A DNA stretch of 21,864 nt from an uncultured Mailhella sp. (GTDB lineage: Bacteria > Desulfobacterota > Desulfovibrionia > Desulfovibrionales > Desulfovibrionaceae). A model generated the notes under the pieces. It searched no databases, was not told where the DNA came from, and saw only the letters and a program-made list of their open reading frames with translations. A program made the position numbers and the translations under genes. Every line of letters begins with the position of its first letter. The stretch's first letter is position 1. This document shows, in pieces, positions 1-7,138 of this stretch. The DNA lies in NCBI GenBank assembly GCA_905192935.1, contig CAJJMX010000005.1, positions 1 to 21,864 on the forward strand. The letters run 5' to 3'.

Positions 1-1
1 G

Positions 2-994
2 GCCACGCTGGCGCTTGTGGCGAGAATCTTTCTTCAGGGCACCATGGCATGCATTGCCGTCATCGTGGTGGCCTACGGCATCTGCGAAGCCCTGCAGCTA
101 GGAAGAAGCCGGGCGTCCGCCGGACTCATGGTGGCCACGGTCATTTTCTACATGGACGCCAACTACTTCATCTACTCTCCCGACTTCATTTCCATCCTCT
201 ACAGTGCGGCCGAGCCCGTGGAGAAAATCGTTCCCTCCTATCCCGCCTTCTTCAGGGACAACGCCGTATTCCTCGTGGGCAACTATCTTGTGGCTGCGGC
301 CATCGGCCGTTACTGCCGTCCCGCTTCTCCGCTCAGCGGCCGTGAGAATTTTGAAAGGGAGCTTGCGTCCCTCGGGCGTCTCAGCGTCAAGGAATGGAAG
401 ATCATCGTCGTTCTTGTCGCGCTGGTGATCTTCCTCTTCACGCATCAGTATCACCACATCAACATGGTGTACGGCTTCATTTTCGCGCCGATGATCCTCT
501 ACATGCCCGGCATGAACGTGGGTACGCAGCAGGATCTGAAGGACGTGCAGTTTTCCGTGCTGTTCTTCATCATCGCCTGCATGGGCATAGGATCGGCAGG
601 CAACGCCGTGGGCTTCGGACAGTACGTGTCGGTCAGCATCGTGCCCATGCTGCAGAACGTGAGTCAGACCGCCTTCCTCTGCGCCACCTACCTTGCCGGT
701 CTGCTTCTGAATTTTCTCATGACGCCGCTTGCGGTTCTGGCCTCCTTCGGACTTCCCTTCGCCCAGATATGCCGGGATCTGAACTTCAATCTTGAGCCCA
801 TGTTCTATATTTTCTATCAGGGCACGGCACAGCTCTGGTTCCCGTACGAAACGGCCGTGTATCTCGTGGCCTTTTCTCTCGGGCTCATTCGGGTGAAGGA
901 CTTTGCGTCCATCATGACCATCAAGTTCATCATCAACGTCGTTTTCCTGGCAACCGCAGGCATGGCCTGGTGGGCTGCCATGGGCGTGTTGTAG
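2..994 (+). CDS. SLC13/DASS-type anion permease, 5'-truncated by window edge
   Basis: The reading frame is open to the first bases of the window, so this is the C-terminal ~330 residues of a longer protein; the GTG at 17 is not a convincing start. The product is very hydrophobic with about eight membrane segments. It is clearly paralogous to the permease at 5525-6907: both have a Tyr-Met-Pro-Gly-(Met/Ile)-Asn stretch, a (Gly/Asn)-Ala-Val-Gly-Phe motif, an Asn-Phe-Leu-x-Thr-Pro-Leu-Ala motif and a late Pro-Tyr-Glu. Divalent-anion/Na+ symporter (DASS) carriers import di- and tricarboxylates, sulfate or related anions across the inner membrane. The substrate is unknown. The stop codon lies inside the Shine-Dalgarno sequence of the next gene, so the two are almost certainly co-transcribed and the cargo may feed the dehydrogenase. 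Confidence 0.85.
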   Translation, partial: ATLALVARIFLQGTMACIAVIVVAYGICEALQLGRSRASAGLMVATVIFYMDANYFIYSPDFISILYSAAEPVEKIVPSYPAFFRDNAVFLVGNYLVAAAIGRYCRPASPLSGRENFERELASLGRLSVKEWKIIVVLVALVIFLFTHQYHHINMVYGFIFAPMILYMPGMNVGTQQDLKDVQFSVLFFIIACMGIGSAGNAVGFGQYVSVSIVPMLQNVSQTAFLCATYLAGLLLNFLMTPLAVLASFGLPFAQICRDLNFNLEPMFYIFYQGTAQLWFPYETAVYLVAFSLGLIRVKDFASIMTIKFIINVVFLATAGMAWWAAMGVL

Positions 995-1004
995 GAGGCA
1001 GACT

Positions 1005-1874
1005 ATGGCAGTTGCAGCATTTTTCGGACTGGGCAGCATGGGGTTGCCCATGGCGATCAATCTTCTGAAGGCCGGTCATGAAGTGCGCGTCATGGTGCAT
1101 CGCAGTCCGGCCGGCCCGGAAGAAGCCGTCCGGCACGGAGCTCGTCTCTGCTCCTCCGTGAAGGATATGGTGTCGGGGGCGGATTTCGTCGTCAGCGTGG
1201 TTCCCGACGATAAGGCCGTGCTCGATATTTATGAGAACGGCGACTTTCAACGCTTCGTGAAACGCGGATGCGTGGTGCTGGAAATGAGTTCCTGTACGCC
1301 GGAGGCCGTGTGCAGGGTCGAGGAGATCTGTCGTCCCCTGGGCGTTCATGTGCTGGATGCGCCCATTACCGGCGCAAGGCCCAAGGCAGAGGCCGGAACG
1401 CTGGTGGTGCTCGGCGCCGGTGATGATGCGGATTTCGATGCCGCCGGGCCCGTGCTTTCCGCCATGACGGAGAAGGTGTTCCGACTCGGCGCCGTGGGAA
1501 CGGGCAAGGCCGTCAAGGCCATGACCAACCTGCTGGGAGCCGTGAATCTGGCGGCGGTGGGAGAATTTTACCGCTTTGCCGCCGCGATGGGGCTGGATAT
1601 GGACATGCTTGCGGAAGTGACGAAGGAAAGCGCCGGAGGCTCCACCCAGTTTTCCCGCAATTTCGGCCGGATGGTGGAGGGCAATTATGCGCCGCTCTTT
1701 ACCCTTGGCCTCATGCTCAAGGATATGGAGATAGCCATGAAGTGCGCTGCGGGACATCCTGAGCTTCACATGCCGATAGCGGAACGTGCCGTGGAGCTTT
1801 ATCGGGCGGCTTCTGCCCGGTATGCCGGGGAGGACTGCAGCGGCATTGCCCGTGTGGATTCGACGGCCGGTTAG
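1005..1874 (+). CDS. NAD(P)-dependent beta-hydroxyacid dehydrogenase (3-hydroxyisobutyrate dehydrogenase family)
   Basis: This 289-residue protein has the usual family length. The N-terminal Rossmann motif GLGSMG spans residues 8-13. The substrate loop DAPITGARPKAEAGTL starts at about residue 118, and the catalytic-lysine motif G165-x-G-xxx-K171-xxx-N175 is intact. A conserved Lys239-Asp240 follows in the C-terminal helical domain. The family reversibly oxidises beta-hydroxyacids or reduces semialdehydes (3-hydroxyisobutyrate, tartronate semialdehyde, sulfolactaldehyde). The substrate loop departs from the common DAPVSGG form (Ser to Thr, second Gly to Ala), so the substrate is uncertain. The start is well placed: AGGAGG at 993-998 overlaps the stop of the upstream permease gene, giving a two-gene unit. 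A cytoplasmic enzyme acting on the imported compound is an inference. Confidence 0.9.
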   Translation: MAVAAFFGLGSMGLPMAINLLKAGHEVRVMVHRSPAGPEEAVRHGARLCSSVKDMVSGADFVVSVVPDDKAVLDIYENGDFQRFVKRGCVVLEMSSCTPEAVCRVEEICRPLGVHVLDAPITGARPKAEAGTLVVLGAGDDADFDAAGPVLSAMTEKVFRLGAVGTGKAVKAMTNLLGAVNLAAVGEFYRFAAAMGLDMDMLAEVTKESAGGSTQFSRNFGRMVEGNYAPLFTLGLMLKDMEIAMKCAAGHPELHMPIAERAVELYRAASARYAGEDCSGIARVDSTAG

Positions 1875-1900
1875 GGCGTTTATCGTTATGCAGAAAAAAT

Positions 1901-1937
1901 AAGGGCGGAGCCATCCGGGAAGGATGGTTCCGCCCTT
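1901..1937 (-). terminator. Intrinsic terminator of the carboxylesterase gene, possibly bidirectional
   Basis: A 16-bp stem (1901-1916 with 1922-1937, one G-U pair) closes a short GGGAA loop. On the minus strand it is followed by a run of six T (1894-1899 as A on the plus strand). It lies between two converging genes, so it may also stop the plus-strand dehydrogenase transcript, although no T-run follows on that strand. Confidence 0.85.
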
Positions 1938-2024
1938 GCGGTGTCGTGGCTCTGGAGAGGCGGGCTTTCAGGCCTCAGTCCTCATTGCCGTCATGCGGAC
2001 GGCGCCGTTTTTTGCACGGCGGAA

Positions 2025-3560
2025 TTATTTCAGAGGCATGTTCTCGCGTTCCGTCTTCCACGGATCGGAGACTTCCTTGCTTTCGGTGTTGAAGCGCATG
2101 GTCATGCGGCGCTCGCCCTCAAAGGGCGTCCAGCCGGGATTGCCGGTAGTGGCGAACTTCACCCATGCGCTGTGCATGGAATTTGCCAGAGAGTCCGGAG
2201 GATTGGTGCCGAGCGTGCTCTTGATGCGCGGGGAGTCCTTGTGCAGGGTCTTGAAGACGAAGGGCAGATCCACGCTGTGGGCTGCGCCGAGCCTGCCGTT
2301 TGCGGCGTCGCTCTTCCAGCCGAAGGAGTAGGCCCAGACCTTGCCGCCGGCCTTGGCCTGGCTTTCCAGAACCTTGTTGGCGGCCATGCGGAAGACGAAG
2401 TCGGACTGAAGGGCGGTGAAGATTTCGCCGGCGGTCTGGCCGCGTCCGGCCTTGCGGTAGCGTTCCGCGATGTCGGCGGGGAAGCCGGTGGAGTCGATGA
2501 AGCCCTTGATCGCGCCGTCGCCGATCTTGTCGATGGCGCCGCTCGGCACGGTGTAGAGCCGCCATTCTTCTTCAGCGCAGCCGGCCATGATTTCCAGTCC
2601 CTTGGCCGCGCCTTCGGCAATGGCGTCCACGGGACGCTTCATGAGGATGTCGCCGTCGTAGTAGGGCTTGAATATGGCAATGTTGCCGCCGAGCATGCGG
2701 CACCATTCGGGCTTTTTGTTCTGAGCGGCAATGAAGGAGGAGAAGGTAAGCAGCTTTTCGGGAGAAAGGGAGGCCACGGCTTCGCGGCTGTCCTCGATGC
2801 CGTAGAAGTTGAGCAGGGCGGCGGAAACCTTGGAGGCCAGGTCGGCGTCGTACTGCGCCAGAGCTGCGGGGCTCTGAAGAATGGCGCGACGGAAGAGGCC
2901 CTTCGTCTTGCTGGAGGAGATAAGGGAGGTGATGTGCGTGGCTCCGGCGGACTGGCCGAACACCGTGACCTTGTCCGGATCGCCGCCGAAGGCGGCAATG
3001 TTGTCCTGTACCCAGCGCAGGGCGAACATCATGTCGCGCAGGGCGAGGTTGGAGGGCACGCCCTTGATCTTGAGGAAGCCGTCCACGTTCACGCGGTAGT
3101 TGATGGTGACGAGCACGATGCCGTCCCTGGCGAAGGCCGTGCCGTCGAAGCGCACGTCGTTGTTGTCGCAGCGGGTGCTGCCGCCGCCGGGAATGTAGAC
3201 CATGACCGGGCAGTTGGTCTTGCCGGGAGCGGGAGTCCAGATGTTCAGGCGCAGGCAGTCGCCGCCGCCGATGGGCTTGTTCTTGTTGTCGGGCTGCAGT
3301 GGGATGTCGCCGAACTTGACCGTGTCGAGCACGCCGTTCCATGCCTGCACGGGCTCGGGAAGGGCAAGGCGGTACTTTCCTTCATAAGGAGGCATGCCGC
3401 AGGGCACGCCTCTGAACACATGTACGCCGTCCAGGACAAGACCGCGCACGCTGCCTTTGGCCGTCTTGACCACGGGGCCTTCCGCGGCACGGGCCTGAAA
3501 AGGCATGGCGCTCATGAGAGCCATGGCCGCGCTTCCATATAAAAACTGACGTCTGTTCAT
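2025..3560 (-). CDS. Tat-exported type-B carboxylesterase
   Basis: A 511-residue alpha/beta-hydrolase of the carboxylesterase/para-nitrobenzyl-esterase family, at full family length. The N-terminus MNRRQFL followed by a hydrophobic stretch and Ala-Arg-Ala (about residues 1-25) is a twin-arginine signal peptide, so the enzyme probably folds in the cytoplasm and acts in the periplasm. The nucleophile is the Ser of GQSAG at about residue 204. The catalytic His lies in AAHSVDLPFVF near residue 428. The acid is one of three Glu in AGCAEEEW near residue 330. The oxyanion-hole segment reads YIPGGGS, with Pro replacing the usual His of HGGG. The start ATG at 3560 has CAGGAG eight bases upstream. The gene stands alone, with its own terminator and a long upstream gap. 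Its substrate is unknown; such enzymes cleave esters of aromatic or aliphatic acids. Confidence 0.93.
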   Translation of the reverse strand: MNRRQFLYGSAAMALMSAMPFQARAAEGPVVKTAKGSVRGLVLDGVHVFRGVPCGMPPYEGKYRLALPEPVQAWNGVLDTVKFGDIPLQPDNKNKPIGGGDCLRLNIWTPAPGKTNCPVMVYIPGGGSTRCDNNDVRFDGTAFARDGIVLVTINYRVNVDGFLKIKGVPSNLALRDMMFALRWVQDNIAAFGGDPDKVTVFGQSAGATHITSLISSSKTKGLFRRAILQSPAALAQYDADLASKVSAALLNFYGIEDSREAVASLSPEKLLTFSSFIAAQNKKPEWCRMLGGNIAIFKPYYDGDILMKRPVDAIAEGAAKGLEIMAGCAEEEWRLYTVPSGAIDKIGDGAIKGFIDSTGFPADIAERYRKAGRGQTAGEIFTALQSDFVFRMAANKVLESQAKAGGKVWAYSFGWKSDAANGRLGAAHSVDLPFVFKTLHKDSPRIKSTLGTNPPDSLANSMHSAWVKFATTGNPGWTPFEGERRMTMRFNTESKEVSDPWKTERENMPLK

Positions 3561-4011
3561 GTGAAGCTCCTGACATTCTGTGTTTGAGATCGAGAACCCG
3601 TACAGGAGAGAGAACGGGTTTCTTCGTTATTCAGAAAAAGCAGAAGGGGACAGAAAAATAAAGCTCAAAATTTCACATTGTTGTTCAATGAAAGCCAACA
3701 ACTGAGGAAATATGTTGATGGAATCTCGGAAAAAAGGTGTTTTCAGGCGTCATAGGGGAGGTTTTTCCGAGTTCGTTCAAGAAGGCGTATGGGAGGTGCG
3801 GAGACAGAAGAGTCGAGGTAGAATGCTTTTGTGCTATGGTGCTCAAGATGTTTTCTTCGGAATCATGAACGGTTGCGGGATAAGGCGAAGCGTCTGAACC
3901 TGAAGGATGCCTCTGAAGAAAGAAGAAGGGCCGGGGAGCCATGGGAGTTTCGGCACTTCATGACGTGGCGCGCATGGACTGAGGAGAGAGGCGGAAGGTT
4001 TCGGAGGGAAT
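3561..4011. other. Long intergenic stretch upstream of the esterase gene, no convincing gene
   Basis: About 450 bases separate the serS terminator from the esterase start. Small open frames exist on both strands but show no family resemblance. The plus strand is strongly G-biased: a hand count over 3721-4010 gives about 107 G against 45 C. An AT-rich patch near 3650-3720 is the most likely place for the esterase promoter, but I could not pick a clear -35/-10 pair. Confidence 0.6.
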
Positions 4012-4039
4012 AAAAAAGGGAGACGGCGTGCCGTCTCCC
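4012..4039 (-). terminator. Intrinsic terminator of serS
   Basis: The stem GGGAGACGG/CCGTCTCCC encloses a CGTG loop (4018-4039). On the minus strand it is followed by six T (A at 4012-4017 on the plus strand). It lies 27 bases past the serS stop and is a textbook rho-independent terminator. Confidence 0.93.
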
Positions 4040-4065
4040 TTTCGGAAGTGCAGAGCTGCGGAGAA

Positions 4066-5346
4066 CTACATGTCGGGCGTGATGACCTTCAGGCCGCCCA
4101 TGTAGGGACGCAGAACTTCGGGGATGATGATGGAGCCGTCTTCCTGCTGATAGTTTTCAATGATGGCCACAAGAGAGCGGCCGGTGGGCAGGCCGGAACC
4201 GTTCAGCGTGTGCACGAATTCAGGCTTGCCGCCGCCCTTGGGACGGAAGCGGATGTTGGCGCGACGGGCCTGGAAGTCCACGCAGTTGGAGCAGGAGGAT
4301 ATTTCACGGTAGGTGTTCTGACCGGGCAGCCAGACTTCCACGTCGTAGGTCTTGGCGGAGCCGAAGCCCATGTCGCCGGTGCACAGGGTGATGGTGCGGT
4401 AGGGAAGTTCCAGCTTTTCGAGCAGGATTTCCGCGCAGCGACGCATATGTTCAAGTTCTTCCCAGGACTTGTCGGGATGGGCGAAGCGCACCATTTCCAC
4501 CTTGATGAACTGATGCTGACGGATGAGGCCGCGCACGTCCTTGCCTGCGGAACCGGCTTCGGAGCGGAAGCAGGGCGTGCCGGCGGTATAGCGCAGGGGA
4601 AGCTGATCTTCCTCAAGAATTTCACCGGCGTGCAGGTTGGTGACGGGCACTTCGGCCGTGGGGATGAGGTAGTAGTCCCAGGCGGGCATCTTGAAGAGGT
4701 CTTCCTCGAACTTGGGCAGCTGTCCCGTGCCCTGCATGGTGGCGGCGTTGACCATGAAGGGAGGCAGGATCTCGGTGGCGCCGAATTCGGTGGTCTGAGT
4801 GTCGAGATAGAAGTTCATGAGCGCGCGTTCCATTCTGGCGAACACGCCGTGGGACACGCAGAAGCGGGAACCGGCGAGCTTGGCGCCGCGCTCGAAGTCG
4901 AGACCGGTCTTTGCCGCGCCCACTTCAAAGTGCTGCTTGGGCGGGAAGGTAAATTCGCGCGGAGTACCCCAGCGGTGAAGCTCCGGGTTGTCGTTTTCGT
5001 CGAGGCCCACGGGAACGGAGGCATCGGGGATGTTCGGCACGCGGAGCATCCACTGATAGACCTGTTCCTTGATCTCGGAAGTTTCGGCATCCAGTTCCTT
5101 GATGCGGTCGGAGAGCTTGCCGAGCTCGGCCACGAGGGCGGAGGCGTCTTCGCCGGAACGCTTCATGCGGGCCACTTCGGCCGATTCGGCGTTGCGCTTG
5201 CTCTTGAGCGTTTCCACCTCGGTAAGAGCGGCGCGGCGGCGCTCGTCCAGTTTAAGGAAGTCATCGACGGAAATGTTGGAATGGCGGTCGGCCAGAGCCT
5301 TGGCCACCACTTCGGGATGTTTCTGGAGAAGTTTGAGATCAAGCAT
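4066..5346 (-). CDS. serS: Seryl-tRNA synthetase
   Basis: This 426-residue class II aminoacyl-tRNA synthetase charges tRNA-Ser (and tRNA-Sec where present) with serine in the cytoplasm. Residues 1-110 form the N-terminal domain with the long antiparallel coiled-coil arm (charged heptad-like stretch about 30-100) that binds the tRNA extra arm. The catalytic core follows. It contains the Thr-Ala-Glu serine-binding loop at 230-232, motif 2 with FRSEAG at 260-265, and motif 3 with NGSGLPTGRSLVAIIENYQ at about 382-400, including Arg390. The length is typical. The start ATG at 5346 is preceded by GAGGAAA. The gene is monocistronic with its own terminator, and nothing suggests it belongs to the neighbouring accessory cassettes. 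Confidence 0.98.
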   Translation of the reverse strand: MLDLKLLQKHPEVVAKALADRHSNISVDDFLKLDERRRAALTEVETLKSKRNAESAEVARMKRSGEDASALVAELGKLSDRIKELDAETSEIKEQVYQWMLRVPNIPDASVPVGLDENDNPELHRWGTPREFTFPPKQHFEVGAAKTGLDFERGAKLAGSRFCVSHGVFARMERALMNFYLDTQTTEFGATEILPPFMVNAATMQGTGQLPKFEEDLFKMPAWDYYLIPTAEVPVTNLHAGEILEEDQLPLRYTAGTPCFRSEAGSAGKDVRGLIRQHQFIKVEMVRFAHPDKSWEELEHMRRCAEILLEKLELPYRTITLCTGDMGFGSAKTYDVEVWLPGQNTYREISSCSNCVDFQARRANIRFRPKGGGKPEFVHTLNGSGLPTGRSLVAIIENYQQEDGSIIIPEVLRPYMGGLKVITPDM

Positions 5347-5459
5347 TGCTGATTTCCTCGAATCTGCGTGATATGCGGCAGGGCGTCATGCCCGGGCATT
5401 TGAAAGGAACGAACAGTCTAGCCTGACAGCGGCGGAGCGTCAATCGTGACGGAAAATGC

Positions 5460-5495
5460 AAAAAGCCCGCGCCTTGTCGGGGACGCGGCGCGGGC
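5460..5495 (-). terminator. Intrinsic terminator ending the ferredoxin-flavoprotein-permease unit (cassette 1)
   Basis: A 9-bp GC-only stem (GCCCGCGCC at 5465-5473 with GGCGCGGGC at 5487-5495) has a 13-base loop. It is followed on the minus strand by five T (A at 5460-5464). It lies about 30 bases past the permease stop. Confidence 0.85.
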
Positions 5496-5524
5496 GGGAG
5501 GGGAGAGTGCGTTTGGAAAGCCGT

Positions 5525-6907
5525 CTACATGATGCCGACGAAGTTCCACCACGGTACGGCCACGAGGATAAGCAGCACGCCGCAGAGCAGCGCGCGGACG
5601 GCAAGCGCGGGAATGACGTGGGAGAGCGTCACGCGGCCGGTGATGAAGATGTAGAGAAAGTACACGGCCTCGTAGGGCAGAAGATACTGATCCACGCCGT
5701 ACTGGAAAGCGTAGAAAAGCGGCAGCGGATTCATGTTCAGAGCCTGTCCGAGTTCGCCTATGGCCGGGGTGAAGGCGGCCGTGGCGGCAAGGGGCGTCAG
5801 CAGGAAGTTGACGAACACGCCGGAAAGATAGGCGATGAGCACGGACATGGTCTCTCCCCAGCCCTGCAGCACGGGAAGGATCTGCTGCACGGCCCAGGCG
5901 TTGAAGCCCACGGCTCCGCCCACGAAGCCTATGGACATGCAGCCGGTGATGAAGATGAGAAACATGATTTCCAGCTTGCCTATGCTTTCATTGGGCAGAA
6001 TGTTGATGCCGGGCATGTAGCAGAGCATGGCGAGAGTCGCAAAGACGAAGACGGGATCGACCTTCGTCCAGGGCTGGACCATGAAGGCGAGCACCATGCC
6101 CGCCACCAGCACGAGCAGGATCTTTTCCTTGATGCTCATGGGGCCGAGTTCTCTGCTGCTTTCGGCCAGGAAGACGCGGGCGTTTTCCATGGAGGTCAGG
6201 CGTTCTCTGCCCTTTACCATCCATACGACGCCCATGGATGCCATGGTGTAGATGACGGAAAACAGCGAGCCGTGCCAGGCGTACTGCCAGAAGTCCACGG
6301 TGGTGCCGTCCTTGAAAAGCATGGTGAAGGCCCAGATGAAGCTTTCGGAGGTATGCAGGAAAAGAAACTGCGGAGCGGCGGAGGCCATGAAGGCCATGAG
6401 GATGATGGCCGAGGACATTCTCGATTTGTGATCGAGCTTCAGCGTGTCCACGATGCCGGAGGCTATGGCGCACAAAACGACCATGCGGGCCAGAATGGAC
6501 GGCAGGACGAGGGCAAGGGCGAGACCGCCTGCAAAGAAGCCCAGGACAAGCCCGGAAAAGCTGCCGCCGGCAAGGGAAAGGCAGGCAAGGGCGAGGCGTC
6601 TTGCAAGTCCCGTCCGATCCATGGCTTCGCCGATGACCACGGCGGCAAAGGAGATCCATGGCAGCACCGTGGCCCACGGGCCGAAAATGACTTCCATGGG
6701 GGCGACGTTGCCGAGGGTGTAGCCGAAGGTGAGCAGTGCGGCGACGCCTATGGCGGGAAAAATATTGAAGGCCCATGCCAACACGGCCATGCTGGTCATG
6801 GCCATGAAGAGCGGAGCCTTCGGGGAAATGTCGGCGGGCGCGGCGAAATAGACGATGAAGGGCAGAATGACGGTCAGAGGCCAGCGGAGCATGAGAAGAG
6901 CGTTCAT
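5525..6907 (-). CDS. SLC13/DASS-type anion permease of cassette 1
   Basis: A 460-residue inner-membrane protein with about 11-12 hydrophobic segments. I place the start at the ATG at 6907 (MNALLML), preceded by TGGAG eight bases upstream; a longer open frame to 7033 adds a non-hydrophobic, unlikely leader. The protein is paralogous to the truncated permease at 2-994 across the whole shared C-terminal half, including NFLLTPLA at 367-374 and PYEAVYF near 411. The classical Ser-Asn-Thr sodium/substrate motifs of DASS carriers are not evident, so it may belong to a divergent DASS subfamily. It lies downstream of the ferredoxin and flavoprotein genes, with a 231-bp gap containing a strong hairpin. 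This suggests it imports the flavoprotein substrate, an inference from position only. Confidence 0.88.
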   Translation of the reverse strand: MNALLMLRWPLTVILPFIVYFAAPADISPKAPLFMAMTSMAVLAWAFNIFPAIGVAALLTFGYTLGNVAPMEVIFGPWATVLPWISFAAVVIGEAMDRTGLARRLALACLSLAGGSFSGLVLGFFAGGLALALVLPSILARMVVLCAIASGIVDTLKLDHKSRMSSAIILMAFMASAAPQFLFLHTSESFIWAFTMLFKDGTTVDFWQYAWHGSLFSVIYTMASMGVVWMVKGRERLTSMENARVFLAESSRELGPMSIKEKILLVLVAGMVLAFMVQPWTKVDPVFVFATLAMLCYMPGINILPNESIGKLEIMFLIFITGCMSIGFVGGAVGFNAWAVQQILPVLQGWGETMSVLIAYLSGVFVNFLLTPLAATAAFTPAIGELGQALNMNPLPLFYAFQYGVDQYLLPYEAVYFLYIFITGRVTLSHVIPALAVRALLCGVLLILVAVPWWNFVGIM

Positions 6908-7090
6908 GGCAGTCTCCAGACGGTGACGAGGTTCCGGGCTGCGTGCCGCAGCATGGCCCGTGAGCCTGTTCTGTCGGCGTTTGCAGAGATAGTTCGGGCA
7001 TGACGCGAGAGTCTCGGCAAAGAGGCGGACCAAGGGCAGATATGCCGGTACGTGTCTTTCTGAGAAGAGAGCGGAATGCCGGGATGGCGG

Positions 7091-7126
7091 TTTTTGTCCG
7101 GGCTTCTCGTGAAGCCCGGACGGAAA
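7091..7126 (-). other. Strong intercistronic hairpin between flavoprotein 1 and the permease
   Basis: A perfect 11-bp inverted repeat (7096-7106 with 7111-7121) has a 4-base loop and extends by about five further A-U/G-U pairs. On the minus strand it is followed by A residues, not T, so it is not a standard terminator. It may act as an RNA-processing or stability element, or a partial terminator, setting different levels of flavoprotein and permease. Confidence 0.6.
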
Positions 7127-7138
7127 GGGAGAGAAAGG

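Noticed and set aside
1941..3542. Long plus-strand frame (533 codons) opposite the esterase, and similar long antisense frames opposite serS, the flavoproteins and permeases
   Set aside because: These are mirror frames of GC-rich codons: Gly/His/Val/Ala-rich, no domains, while the opposite strand encodes recognised proteins.
3712..3897. Possible 61-residue plus-strand gene with a GAGG just upstream of its ATG
   Set aside because: Basic, low-information sequence with no family features, in a G-rich non-coding stretch. The ribosome-binding match is probably chance.
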